In this document: in pieces, positions 26,858 to 34,939 of the stretch
How the letters are laid out: each line of letters opens with the position of its first letter
How positions within the stretch are numbered: position 1 is the stretch's first letter
NCBI RefSeq assembly: GCF_014205225.1
Contig: NZ_JACHNB010000001.1
Coordinates: 1,116,001-1,180,000, forward strand
Length of the DNA: 64,000 nt
From: Actinoplanes octamycinicus
GTDB lineage: Bacteria; Actinomycetota; Actinomycetes; Mycobacteriales; Micromonosporaceae
Direction of reading: 5' to 3'
Translations under genes and position numbers: made by a program
The notes under the pieces: generated by a model
What the model saw: the letters and a program-made list of their open reading frames with translations, nothing else
Told to the model about the DNA's origin: nothing
The model's database searches: none

Positions 26858-27765
26858 CCCTTCCGACCACCGACGAATTCGGCGAGCCAGGCCCGGAACT
26901 CCTCGCCCAGATCGGGTCGCTGGGCAGCGAGCTGGACGACGGTCTGCAGGTAGCCGAGCGGCTGGCCGGTGTCGTACCGGATGCCGCGGTAGACGATGCC
27001 GTGCACCGGGGTGCCGGCCTCCAGCAGCGCCGCCATCGCGTCGGTCAGCTGGATCTCGCCGCCGCTGCCCGGCTTGGTCTCGGCGATCGCGTCGAAGATC
27101 TTGCCGGGCAGCACGTAGCGCCCGACCACGGCCAGGTTGCTCGGCGCCTCGCTCGGCGCCGGCTTCTCCACCAGGCCGGTCACCTCGACCACGTCCTCGC
27201 CGAGGTCGGACTCGCGCACCGAGGCGATCCCGTAGCGGGCCGTCTCCTCCGGGGTGACCTCGATGAAGGCCAGCACGATGCCGCCGGTCCGCGCCTGCAG
27301 GTCGAGCATCTGCGGCAGCAGCGGGCTGCCCTCGTCGACGAACTCGTCGCCGAGCAGCACCGCGAACGGGCTGTCGCCGACGTGCGAGGCGGCGGTGCCG
27401 ACCGCGTGCCCGAGGCCGAGCGGCTCACCCTGCCGGACGGTGTAGATGTCGGCCAGCTCACTGGTGCGGCGCACCGCGGCGAGCCGCTCGGTGTCGCCCT
27501 TCTCCGCCAGCCGCTGCTCCACATCGGGCCGGCGGTCGAAGTGGTCCACCATCGACGTCTTGCCCCGCCCGGTGACCAGCAGCACATCGGTGATCCCGGC
27601 GGCGGCCGCCTCCTCCACGATGTACTGCAGCACCGGCCGGTCGACGACCGGCAGCAACTCTTTCGGCACCGCCTTGGTGGCCGGCAGGAAACGCGTGGCG
27701 AGACCGGCCGCCGGGATCACCGCTTTCACCGCACGCTTGCCGGACTCCTGCGCGTTCGTTGTCAT
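26854..27765 (-). CDS. galU: UTP--glucose-1-phosphate uridylyltransferase
   Basis: Makes UDP-glucose for wall polysaccharides, trehalose and galactose metabolism. The 303-residue enzyme has the nucleotidyltransferase start AVIPAAGLATRFLPATKAVP and KELLPVVDRPVLQYIVEEA (about 14-52), later GLGHAVGTAA, VLLGDEFVDEG and VEKPAPSEAPSNLAVVGRY. It starts at ATG 27765 and heads the galU-glp-rimJ operon, coupled to glp by a four-base overlap. Confidence 0.97.
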   Translation of the reverse strand: MTTNAQESGKRAVKAVIPAAGLATRFLPATKAVPKELLPVVDRPVLQYIVEEAAAAGITDVLLVTGRGKTSMVDHFDRRPDVEQRLAEKGDTERLAAVRRTSELADIYTVRQGEPLGLGHAVGTAASHVGDSPFAVLLGDEFVDEGSPLLPQMLDLQARTGGIVLAFIEVTPEETARYGIASVRESDLGEDVVEVTGLVEKPAPSEAPSNLAVVGRYVLPGKIFDAIAETKPGSGGEIQLTDAMAALLEAGTPVHGIVYRGIRYDTGQPLGYLQTVVQLAAQRPDLGEEFRAWLAEFVGGRKG

Positions 27766-27855
27766 CAGTCACCGCACCTTCGCTGGATCGTGCCCCGCTG
27801 TGTCGGCCGCGGCCGAGTCGTTCGCAGCCACGTCGCTCACGAACATGCCGCGAGA

Positions 27856-29946
27856 CTATCGGCCGGAACCACGAAGTGGCGGCTGCGGCCCGCTGCCGGC
27901 CGCGGCCGGATCGAAATTCCCCTCGGGTACGCGGGACGAAACGCTCTCCGCGAGACGGTACGTGTCCCGGCCCGCGTTCTTCGCCGCGTACAGCGCCTCG
28001 TCCGCGGCGGCGAGCACCTGCTGGGCGGTGTCACCGTGCTCGGGGAAGACGGCGATGCCGATCGACACGCTGATCGGGATCCGGTCGTCCAGGCCGGGAC
28101 GCCGCGGATCGACACGCACCGGCCGGTCGCGGACCAGGGCACCGAGCCGCTCGGCGACGATCACCCCGCCGTACGCGTCGGTCTCCGGAAGCAGCACCAC
28201 GAACTCCTCCCCGCCCTGGCGGAACGCCACGTCCACCTCGCGCAGCCCGACCCGGATCCGCCGGGCGAACTCGCCCAGCACCTGATCGCCCGCCGGGTGC
28301 CCGTACGTGTCGTTCACCTCCTTGAAGTGATCGAGGTCGAGCACCAGGACGGTGAGCATCCGGCCGAACCGGCTGGCCCGCTCCACCTCCCGGCGCAGCA
28401 CCTCGCGCAGATAACGGTAGTTCCACAGTCCGGTGAGCGGATCGGTCAACGACAGCCGCTGCGCCTCCTCGTGCACCCGCACGTTGTGCACCGCGACCCC
28501 GGCCTGCCCGGCGAAGGTGCGGAGAGTGCGCAGGTCGGCGTCGTCGAAGCAGGGGCTGCCGAGCCGGTCGTACAGCGCCAGGACGCCGAGCGTGCCCGGC
28601 CCCGGATCGGGCTCGTCACCCGAAGGTGGCGCGCAGATCGGCACCGCGAGGTACGACTCACAGGCCGGCTCGTCGGCGCCCTCCCCGGTCGTCCCGCGCA
28701 GCGGAGTCCCGGAGGCGGCCACCGCGCCGAGCACGCCACGCCCCGGCGCCAGGCGACGGCGGGCCAGGTCCGCGGCCGGCAGATCCCACTCGCCGGTCAG
28801 CCCGGCCGCGCACCGCGCGGCCAGCGACCCGTCGGCCGGGTCGACCAGCAGCACCAGGCCGGCCCGGGCCCCGGTCGCGGTCATCGCGGTGCGCAGGATC
28901 ACCGGCAGGATCCGGTCCAGGTCGTGGGTGCTGGACAGGGTGTCGCCGAGAATCGCCAGGTGCCGGCGCAGCTGGTCCCGGCTGGCGGTCAGCGCCTGCA
29001 CGTAGGACTGCAGCTCCCGGGTCATCCGGTTGAAGGTGCCGGCCAGCCGGCCCAGCTCGTCCGGCCGCGGGATCGGCACCCGGGTGTCCAGGTCGCCGTT
29101 CGCCACCCGGTCGGCGGCCCAGGCCAGGTCACCGAGCGGCCGGGTGGTGGAGCGTGCCAGCCAGCGCGCGGCCAGCACCGCCAGCAGCGCGGTGACCAGC
29201 ACGATGAGCGGCAGCACGGCATAGCGGAACACCGGCCGCGCGGGTGGCGCCTCCAGGATCAGCGCCAGTGGCTGCCCCGGCCCGGCCGCCAGCCCGCGTC
29301 GCCGCCCACCGCTCCCGCTGTCGTTGTGGCCCAGGCTGACGGTCACCCCGGAGGCTTCCCCGAGCCGGCCCAGCAGCGCCGCGTCCACCTGCTGAGCGGC
29401 GAACACCGTGACGTCGGCGGCCCGCGCGCTCGCGGCGATCCCGGTGACCCGGGTCCCGTCCGGCGCCGCGCAGTCCTGCCACCCGGCCCGTGCCACGGTC
29501 GTCTCCGGCCGCACCCGCCGAGCCAGTCCAGCCGGCCCCGCACCCTCCGCACCGCGCGGCCCCGCGCCCTCCGCGCCACCCGGACCCGCGCCCTCCGCGC
29601 CACCCGGACCCGCGCCCTCCGCGGCAGCCGGTCCCGCGGCAGCCGGTCCCGCGCTTTCCGCGCCGGTGAACCGGATGTCCGCGGCCAGTCCCCGGCCGAC
29701 CAGCTGATCGGCGACCGCGGACCGGGACTCGGCCGGCACCACGGCGACCGCGTCGGCGGCCGCCTGCAACTGTCCGCAGATCGCGCCGACCGCGGTCCGC
29801 ACGGTCGTCACGGCATGATCGAGGCGCTCGTTCGTCCGGTCCCGGCTGACCGCGGCGACGGTCAGCGCGACGAAGACGGACCCGAGCAGGACCGGACCGA
29901 GCACGACCACCAGGAAGGCACTGGTGAGCCGGCCACGTAAAGTCAC
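27856..29946 (-). CDS. membrane GGDEF diguanylate cyclase with HAMP and GAF domains
   Basis: A 696-residue sensor making cyclic di-GMP. Order: N-terminal helix (about 8-30), an extracytoplasmic domain containing an Ala/Gly/Glu repeat tract (GAEGAGP units, about 100-135), a second helix (about 228-248), HAMP (LARSTTRPLGDLAWAADRVA), a GAF domain, then GGDEF with FRQGGEEFVVLL near 575-586. An RxxD inhibitory site (REVD) lies exactly five residues before GGEEF, so product inhibition is expected. The start is a GTG at 29946 after GGGAGG. It diverges from the cyclo-ligase gene. The EAL domain is absent, so it should only make, not degrade, c-di-GMP. Confidence 0.92.
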   Translation of the reverse strand: MTLRGRLTSAFLVVVLGPVLLGSVFVALTVAAVSRDRTNERLDHAVTTVRTAVGAICGQLQAAADAVAVVPAESRSAVADQLVGRGLAADIRFTGAESAGPAAAGPAAAEGAGPGGAEGAGPGGAEGAGPRGAEGAGPAGLARRVRPETTVARAGWQDCAAPDGTRVTGIAASARAADVTVFAAQQVDAALLGRLGEASGVTVSLGHNDSGSGGRRRGLAAGPGQPLALILEAPPARPVFRYAVLPLIVLVTALLAVLAARWLARSTTRPLGDLAWAADRVANGDLDTRVPIPRPDELGRLAGTFNRMTRELQSYVQALTASRDQLRRHLAILGDTLSSTHDLDRILPVILRTAMTATGARAGLVLLVDPADGSLAARCAAGLTGEWDLPAADLARRRLAPGRGVLGAVAASGTPLRGTTGEGADEPACESYLAVPICAPPSGDEPDPGPGTLGVLALYDRLGSPCFDDADLRTLRTFAGQAGVAVHNVRVHEEAQRLSLTDPLTGLWNYRYLREVLRREVERASRFGRMLTVLVLDLDHFKEVNDTYGHPAGDQVLGEFARRIRVGLREVDVAFRQGGEEFVVLLPETDAYGGVIVAERLGALVRDRPVRVDPRRPGLDDRIPISVSIGIAVFPEHGDTAQQVLAAADEALYAAKNAGRDTYRLAESVSSRVPEGNFDPAAAGSGPQPPLRGSGR

Positions 29947-30027
29947 ACATCCTCCCGGGAGTGGCCCTCTTTGGAGCGATGCTGACATAGTGTGCACCGT
30001 TTGCCGCTTTTCAAAAGGGGGTGTTGC

Positions 30028-30645
30028 ATGTCGGATTTAGCCGCTGGAGCGGAAAAATCACCCCAAAACAAGATCACGCTACGCGCACAGCTGCTCACCG
30101 CACGTCGATCACTTCCGGCCACCGCCCGAGCCGCCGCCGCCACCCAACTTCAAGATCAAACCCTGGCTTTCGTACGCCGATCCGCCCCGCGAACCGTCGC
30201 CGCCTACGTCCCGTCCCCCGCCGAGCCCGGTGGCCCCGACCTGCCGGACCTCCTCCGCGCCGCGCTGCCCCCCGGCGGCCGCCTCCTGCTGCCGGTCCTG
30301 CTCCCGGACAACGACCTGGACTGGGCCGAATACACCGGCGAGCTGACCCCGGCCACCCGCGGCCTGCACGAGCCACCCGGCCCCCGGCTGGGCGTCACCG
30401 CCCTGCGCACCGCCGACCTGATCCTGGTCCCGGCCCTGGCAGTGGGCCGCGACGGCACCCGGATGGGCCGCGGCGGCGGCTCCTACGACCGGGCCCTCGC
30501 CCGCCTGCCCCATCCCGGTCCGCTCGTGGTGGCCCTCCTCCACGACCACGAGGCCGTCGACGCAGTCCCCGCCGAACCCCACGACCGCCCGGTCTACGGC
30601 GTCCTCACCCCGTCCGGCTTCTCGCCCCGGCCTCTCCCGGGCTGA
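30028..30645 (+). CDS. fthC: 5-formyltetrahydrofolate cyclo-ligase
   Basis: Converts 5-formyl-THF to 5,10-methenyl-THF using ATP. The 205-residue product has the N-terminal KITLRAQLLTARRSLP and the signature LAVGRDGTRMGRGGGSYDRAL with an ATP-binding glycine run (about 136-156). The ATG at 30028 follows AAAAGGGGG seven bases upstream. In other actinobacteria this gene is also divergent from the galU operon; here a diguanylate cyclase gene has come between them. Confidence 0.94.
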   Translation: MSDLAAGAEKSPQNKITLRAQLLTARRSLPATARAAAATQLQDQTLAFVRRSAPRTVAAYVPSPAEPGGPDLPDLLRAALPPGGRLLLPVLLPDNDLDWAEYTGELTPATRGLHEPPGPRLGVTALRTADLILVPALAVGRDGTRMGRGGGSYDRALARLPHPGPLVVALLHDHEAVDAVPAEPHDRPVYGVLTPSGFSPRPLPG

Positions 30646-31113
30646 CGCGGCGGGACGCTCGCGCCCGGCTCCATCGGGCCAGCAACATGCCACGGCAAGC
30701 GGATCCTGCCTCGAAGTCCCGCCGAGCCCCTCCAGGGGCCGCCTCGAAGTCCCGCCCAGCCCCACCAGGGGCCGCCTCGAAGTCCCGCCCAGCCCCACCA
30801 GGGGCCGCCTCGAAGTCCCGCCCAGCCCCACCAGGGGCCCGCCCCCGCCCCCAGCCCTTACCCAAAACCGAACCGCGACCCGCGCCGGCGCCACTGCCCC
30901 GGGCAGACTCCGCGCACACCCCACGGACGGGACCGCTCACCCCGTACCGGAATCCGCAACCGCAACCAGCAGCCCACCGCAGCGCGTACTTCGTCACATC
31001 CGGCGGCACGCCGGTCCTCAGACATGGGCTGGAGTGGACGAATTGACCTCCGATGCCGCAACATTGGCACTCGGAGTTGGCGAGTGCCAGCAGCCGACAG
31101 ATCCGGAGGAGCC
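30646..31113. other. fthC-fmdB intergenic region with 33-bp repeats
   Basis: 468 bases with no supported gene. Open frames on both strands exist only because the region is very GC-rich; the repeat reads as low-complexity peptides in either strand. Confidence 0.5.
30711..30842. repeat. 33-bp tandem repeat, four copies
   Basis: Four adjacent copies of a 33-bp unit containing CTCGAAGTCCCGCC and CCACCAGGGGCC; the first copy differs at a few bases, the next three are identical. Confidence 0.9.
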
Positions 31114-31464
31114 GTGCCTACCTACCAGTACGCCTGCACCGAGTGCGGTGAGCAGCTCGAAGCCGTGCAGTCTTTCTCCGACCCGGCACTGACCGAGTGC
31201 CCGAACTGCCACGGCAAGCTCCGTAAGGTGTTCAACTCGGTCGGCATCGTGTTCAAGGGCTCCGGGTTCTACCGCAACGACTCCCGGTCCGGCAGCGTGA
31301 GCGCGGAGAAGTCGGGCGGCGCCGCGGAGTCGGCCCCGAAGAAGGCGGAGACCACCCCCGCGCCGGCCTCGTCCGCCACGCCGAGCAGCACTCCCGCATC
31401 GAGCAGCACCTCCTCCAGCAGCAGCGGGTCGTCCTCCGGCGCGAAAGCCGCCGCCGCTTCCTGA
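31114..31464 (+). CDS. FmdB-family zinc-ribbon protein (Ruc-like)
   Basis: A 116-residue protein beginning VPTYQYACTECGEQLEAVQS with two CxxC pairs (CTEC near 8-11 and CPNC near 29-32), the FmdB zinc ribbon. The second half is a disordered Ser/Ala/Lys-rich tail. A serine-rich tail on this ribbon, and a place next to fthC and the galU operon, match mycobacterial Rv0991c, described as a redox-regulated chaperone (Ruc); assignment to that role is inference. The GTG start is preceded by GGAGGA. Confidence 0.85.
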   Translation: MPTYQYACTECGEQLEAVQSFSDPALTECPNCHGKLRKVFNSVGIVFKGSGFYRNDSRSGSVSAEKSGGAAESAPKKAETTPAPASSATPSSTPASSSTSSSSSGSSSGAKAAAAS

Positions 31465-31474
31465 CCGCAGCGAC

Positions 31475-31506
31475 CGAAGGGCGTGCCGGACCCGGCACGC
31501 CCTTCG
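31475..31506 (+). terminator. hairpin terminator after fmdB-like gene
   Basis: A 15-bp perfect inverted repeat (CGAAGGGCGTGCCGG with CCGGCACGCCCTTCG) starting 11 bases after the stop. Confidence 0.8.
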
Positions 31507-31670
31507 TCGTGCCCGGTGTCCGGTTCGTCGCGTCCCACGGTAGTCCCGGCCGACGCCCCGCCCGCGGTTGTCCACATTCCGCGGTTGTCCACAGGCTGGC
31601 CCGCGCCTTGCCGGGAAACCGCCTAACCTCGCCCGCCTGAGCACCGCGAACGGCAACGGGAGGGCGAGTC

Positions 31671-32162
31671 ATGAGTCGATCCGGCGATCGGGCCGAGCGC
31701 CTCGATCCGGTGCGCCTGCGACCACCTGGCCGGGGCCTGCTGCTCCGGCTCGGCGCGATCGTGGTCCTGCTGGGCATCGCAGCCGTGCTGGTCCGGGCCC
31801 GGCCCGCCGGCGCTCCCTGCGCGGCGCCGACAGCCGCCAAGGCCACGGCGAGAGCCAGCCCTCTCCCGTCCGGCGCGGCGCCCGGCCGCCCGGTGATCCC
31901 GGACGGCACGGTCGGCGTCCCGGTGCGGCTGGCCGATCCGACGGCGCTGGCCCTGGTGCACCCCGGTAATCGGGTCGATCTGCTGCGGCTCGACGACGAG
32001 GGCGACGCGACACCGGTGGCGAGCGCCGCCCTGGTGCTCGACGTGACCGGCGCCGACGATCCGGCGGTGGGTGGGTTGCTGCTCGCGCTCGATGGCGAGG
32101 AGGCAGCACGGGCGGTCGCCGCTCCCAGCCGCGGCTTCGCCATCCTGATCCGCCCGGGCTGA
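31671..32162 (+). CDS. single-pass protein with CpaB/RcpC-like region
   Basis: A 163-residue protein: basic N-terminus, one membrane helix (GLLLRLGAIVVLLGIAAVLV, about 21-40), then an extracytoplasmic region. The segment GTVGVPVRLADPTALALVHP and GNRVDLL resembles the RcpC/CpaB domain of Flp/Tad pilus assembly proteins, which keep the inner-membrane subunits aligned. CpaB usually has a SAF domain before this; here it seems to be missing, and no other tad genes are near. It may be a shortened relative or a stand-alone protein. The ATG follows GGAGGGCGAGTC. Confidence 0.6.
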   Translation: MSRSGDRAERLDPVRLRPPGRGLLLRLGAIVVLLGIAAVLVRARPAGAPCAAPTAAKATARASPLPSGAAPGRPVIPDGTVGVPVRLADPTALALVHPGNRVDLLRLDDEGDATPVASAALVLDVTGADDPAVGGLLLALDGEEAARAVAAPSRGFAILIRPG

Positions 32163-32262
32163 GCGCCGTCGAAGCGACTCGGACTCCGGCCCGGCTGAGC
32201 GCCGTCGAAGCGACCGGGACTCTCCGGCCTGGCTGAGCGCCGTCGAAGCGACCGGGACCCCG
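32154..32262. repeat. 36-38-bp direct repeats, three copies
   Basis: CTGAGCGCCGTCGAAGCGA recurs three times 36 and 38 bases apart. The first copy includes the stop codon of the CpaB-like gene, so the array appears to be a duplication of that gene's 3' end. Confidence 0.8.
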
Positions 32263-32299
32263 CTACGACCACATCAGCAGCCGAGGCCGACCGGCTCGC

Positions 32300-32479
32300 T
32301 CAGTCCCAGTGTGGCGGACGGTCGTCCAGCAGCCGGTCGTCGTTGGAGTAGTCGCGCTCGCCCCAGCCGCGCTCGGTGTCGTCGCGGGTCTGCTCGGGCA
32401 GGATCGGCGCCTCCTCCGAGTCGAAGTCGACCTCGCGCTCGGCGTCGTGATCCCGCTCGGGGCCATCCAGGATGTCCAC
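32300..32479 (-). CDS. small acidic protein (59 residues), unknown
   Basis: A very acidic polypeptide: VDILDGPERDHDAER, then DFDSEEAPILPEQTRDD, ending DDRLLDDRPPHWD. No domain is recognised. The start is inferred from a GTG at 32479; upstream the frame is open into the divergent gene but lacks coding character. No clear ribosome binding site is seen. The charged composition and conserved-looking PPHWD tail suggest a genuine gene, but this rests on composition alone. Confidence 0.5.
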   Translation of the reverse strand: MDILDGPERDHDAEREVDFDSEEAPILPEQTRDDTERGWGERDYSNDDRLLDDRPPHWD

Positions 32480-32543
32480 GTCTAGAAGGGTAAGCCGACA
32501 TCGCTTCGGCCGTCGTCCCCCTCCGGCTGTACCGTCGGTGAAC

Positions 32544-32876
32544 GTGAGTTCCCCCACCCGTGGCCCGGACGACGACGCGTACTGGCAGCGGCCCACGCCG
32601 GATGCCGCCCCGCTCGGCCGGCCGCCTCAGGACCAGCCCGCCACGCCCGAGCCGCCGGCCTACCCGGGGCCGCCGCGCACCGACCCGCCGGCGGCGTACT
32701 GGCGGCCGCCGACGATCGCCACGCCGCCCCCGCCGCGGCACATGCCGGCCCAGGACATGGACGCCATCGACGAGGCGGAGGGCTCGGCGCGCACGGTGAC
32801 CTACGGGGTGGGCCTGGTCGCCGGCGCCGTCGCCGTGATCCTGATCTGCCTGCTCTGCGGCCGCGCGCTGCTCTGA
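32544..32876 (+). CDS. small proline-rich membrane protein
   Basis: A 110-residue protein: a proline-rich cytoplasmic part (residues 1 to about 75) and one C-terminal helix (TYGVGLVAGAVAVILICLLC, about 86-105) as a tail anchor. No known family. The GTG start at 32544 is the first after the small acidic gene on the other strand. The terminal 22 bases with the stop codon are repeated just downstream (32887-32908). Confidence 0.6.
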   Translation: MSSPTRGPDDDAYWQRPTPDAAPLGRPPQDQPATPEPPAYPGPPRTDPPAAYWRPPTIATPPPPRHMPAQDMDAIDEAEGSARTVTYGVGLVAGAVAVILICLLCGRALL

Positions 32877-32955
32877 AGCCCCTCCACGGCCGCGCGCTGC
32901 TCTGAAGCCCGCCCTGCGGCCACGCTCCTACAAAGCCTGCTCTGCGGCACAACGC

Positions 32956-32991
32956 AGAAGCGCCGCCGACCCGAAGACCGGCGGCGCTTCT
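32956..32991. terminator. bidirectional hairpin terminator
   Basis: A perfect 13-bp stem (32956-32968 with 32979-32991) between the plus-strand small membrane protein and the minus-strand DUF2231 gene. Confidence 0.75.
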
Positions 32992-33001
32992 CAGGGCGAG
33001 G

Positions 33002-33475
33002 TCAGTAACTTCCCCAGACCGCGGTCGCCCCCGAGTCGCCGGTTTCGAAGACGTAGTACAGGCTGCCCAGCGCCAGCACCACGGTCAGCACGATGAACAC
33101 CACGTTCAGCAGCCCCGACAGCTGCCGCTCCGGCCGGACCGTCAGCCCGACCATGACCAGGCTGACCACGCCCAGCCCCAGCACGAACCAGAACAGCATC
33201 CCGCCGTAATCCATGTGGTCGTTGAGGATCTCCAGACCTTTGCCTTTGAGCCCGTTCGACACCAGCCGGTCGTAGAGCTTCTCCCCGGACTCCTTCGCGA
33301 CGAAGGTGGAGACCGGCGCCGCCACCGCGAGCAGCGCCACCGCCCAGCCGAGCCGGGGCCGCCACTTCGCCACCGCGGCGTAGACCACCGCGAGAATCGC
33401 GAGCAGCGGCACGAACACCACTGCGGCGTGCAGCACGAGAGCATGTACCGGCAAGCCGTTGACCTGGTCGAACAC
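33002..33475 (-). CDS. DUF2231-type membrane protein
   Basis: A 157-residue protein with four membrane helices (about 13-33, 41-59, 88-110 and 121-143). It begins FDQVNGLPVHALVLHAAVVF, the GLPxHxLxxH pattern of DUF2231 (YozB-like) proteins whose histidines may bind haem or metal. The GTG start at 33475 has AGGAGG four bases before it, so the longer open frame is rejected. Function unknown. Confidence 0.85.
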   Translation of the reverse strand: MFDQVNGLPVHALVLHAAVVFVPLLAILAVVYAAVAKWRPRLGWAVALLAVAAPVSTFVAKESGEKLYDRLVSNGLKGKGLEILNDHMDYGGMLFWFVLGLGVVSLVMVGLTVRPERQLSGLLNVVFIVLTVVLALGSLYYVFETGDSGATAVWGSY

Positions 33476-33621
33476 TTTTCCTCCTCGGTCCGGGGTGATC
33501 GCAAGCTTAGAAGTTATGTGACGGCGCAAACATCCCCCCGTCAGCATTTACCTCGGGATTCCGGTTCCGGTTCAGTCACGGACCGGTTGGGGAAACCGCC
33601 CACCCGTGTTGTCATAAACGC

Positions 33622-34053
33622 ATGTCCACCGGTGAAGAGCTGCTGCGAGCGCACGGCCTGCGCGTGACCCGTCCGCGCCTGGCCGTGCTGGAGGTGCTCA
33701 CCGCCGGCGGCCATCTGGAGGTCGACGAGATCGCCCAGCAGGTCCGCACCCGGCTCGACTCGGTCTCCACCCAGGCGGTCTACGACGTGCTCGGCGCGCT
33801 GTCCCGGGCCGGCCTGGCCCGGCGGATCGAGCCGGCCGGCAGCCCGGCCCGGTTCGAGGCCCGGGCCGGCGACAACCACCACCACATCGTCTGCCGCGGC
33901 TGCGGCGCGATCGCCGACGTGGACTGCGCGATCGGCGAGCGGCCGTGCCTGACTCCGAGCGAGGGCCACGGGTTCGCCCTGGACGAGGCCGAGGTGACTT
34001 TCTGGGGTCTCTGCCCGGCCTGCCAGGCCCGCCGCCTGGCGGACACCGCCTGA
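33622..34053 (+). CDS. Fur-family transcriptional regulator (FurA/PerR-like)
   Basis: A 143-residue metal-dependent repressor. It has the winged helix (RVTRPRLAVLEVL...STQAVYDVLGAL), the regulatory metal site GDNHHHIVCRGC (83-94) and a structural zinc site of CxxC pairs at 91/94 and 131/134. This resembles actinobacterial FurA and PerR, which sense iron or peroxide. FurA is usually followed by katG; here the next gene is an MpaB-family oxygenase and no catalase is in the window. Which metal and stress it senses cannot be read here. Confidence 0.92.
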   Translation: MSTGEELLRAHGLRVTRPRLAVLEVLTAGGHLEVDEIAQQVRTRLDSVSTQAVYDVLGALSRAGLARRIEPAGSPARFEARAGDNHHHIVCRGCGAIADVDCAIGERPCLTPSEGHGFALDEAEVTFWGLCPACQARRLADTA

Positions 34054-34081
34054 CCTTCCCGGGCGGCCGTGGCAGGCTGGG

Positions 34082-34939
34082 ATGATGACGGGCGATGTTG
34101 GTCTCTTCGGACCGGACTCGATCACCTGGAAACTGCACCGTGAGCCGATCCTCATGCTCGGCGGCCTGCGGTCGCTCTACCTGCAGGCCCTGCACCCGCG
34201 CGCGGTCGCCGGCGTCGCGCAGAACTCCAGCTACCGCACTGACATGTGGGGCCGGCTGAGCCGCACCGCGGACTACGTGGCCACGGTGGTCTACGGCAGC
34301 ACCGCCGACGCGGAGCAGGCCGGCGCCCGGCTGCGGCGGCTGCACTCCCGGCTCACCGCGGTCGACCCGCGCACCGGCGAGCGGTTCCGTCTCGACGACC
34401 CGGATCTGCTGTGCTGGGTGCACATCGCCGAGGTGGAGTCGTTCCTGACCACCGCGCGGCGTGCCGGGGTGCCGCTCACCCCGGCCGAGGTCGACGCCTA
34501 TTACACCGAGCAGCTGCGGGCCGCCGAGCTGGTCGGCCTGGACCCGGCGACCGTCCCGGCCACCGCCGCCGAGGTCGACGACTACTACGCGGCGCTGCGT
34601 CCGGAGCTGGGCCTGACCAGGGACGGCGCGGAGGCCGCGGCCTTCCTCACCGTCCCGCCGATCCCGGCGACCTGGGGTGGCCGGGCGCTGCGCCTCGGCC
34701 TCACCCTCGGGCCGCCCCGCTGGGCCTACCTGGGCCTGGCCAGCACCGCGATCGGGCTGCTGCCGCCGTGGGCGCGGAAGATGTACGGCGCGCCCGGCTG
34801 GCCCACCACCGACCTGGCCGCCGCCCTCTCCGCCCGCGGCCTGCGCACCCTGCTCGCCGGGCTCCTGGCCGTGGCGCCCGCGGAGTACCGCGTCTCGCCG
34901 GCCCACCAGGCGGCGCTGGCCCGGGCCGGCCTCGCCTGA
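34082..34939 (+). CDS. MpaB-family (DUF2236) oxygenase-like protein
   Basis: A 285-residue helical protein matching the DUF2236/MpaB' family (latex-clearing-protein relatives): GPDSITWKLHREPILMLGG, LYLQALHPRAVAGVAQNSSYRTD and WVHIAEVESFLTTARR. The HP and HxxxVxSF histidines are likely b-type haem ligands. Members oxidise varied substrates; the substrate here is unknown. It starts 28 bases after the Fur gene, so Fur probably regulates it, an arrangement that suggests a haem enzyme under peroxide or iron control. Confidence 0.85.
   Translation: MMTGDVGLFGPDSITWKLHREPILMLGGLRSLYLQALHPRAVAGVAQNSSYRTDMWGRLSRTADYVATVVYGSTADAEQAGARLRRLHSRLTAVDPRTGERFRLDDPDLLCWVHIAEVESFLTTARRAGVPLTPAEVDAYYTEQLRAAELVGLDPATVPATAAEVDDYYAALRPELGLTRDGAEAAAFLTVPPIPATWGGRALRLGLTLGPPRWAYLGLASTAIGLLPPWARKMYGAPGWPTTDLAAALSARGLRTLLAGLLAVAPAEYRVSPAHQAALARAGLA

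Noticed and set aside
30605..31009. 134-codon minus-strand frame over the 33-bp array
   Set aside because: Its product is a simple repeat with no start signal; more likely a by-product of high GC.
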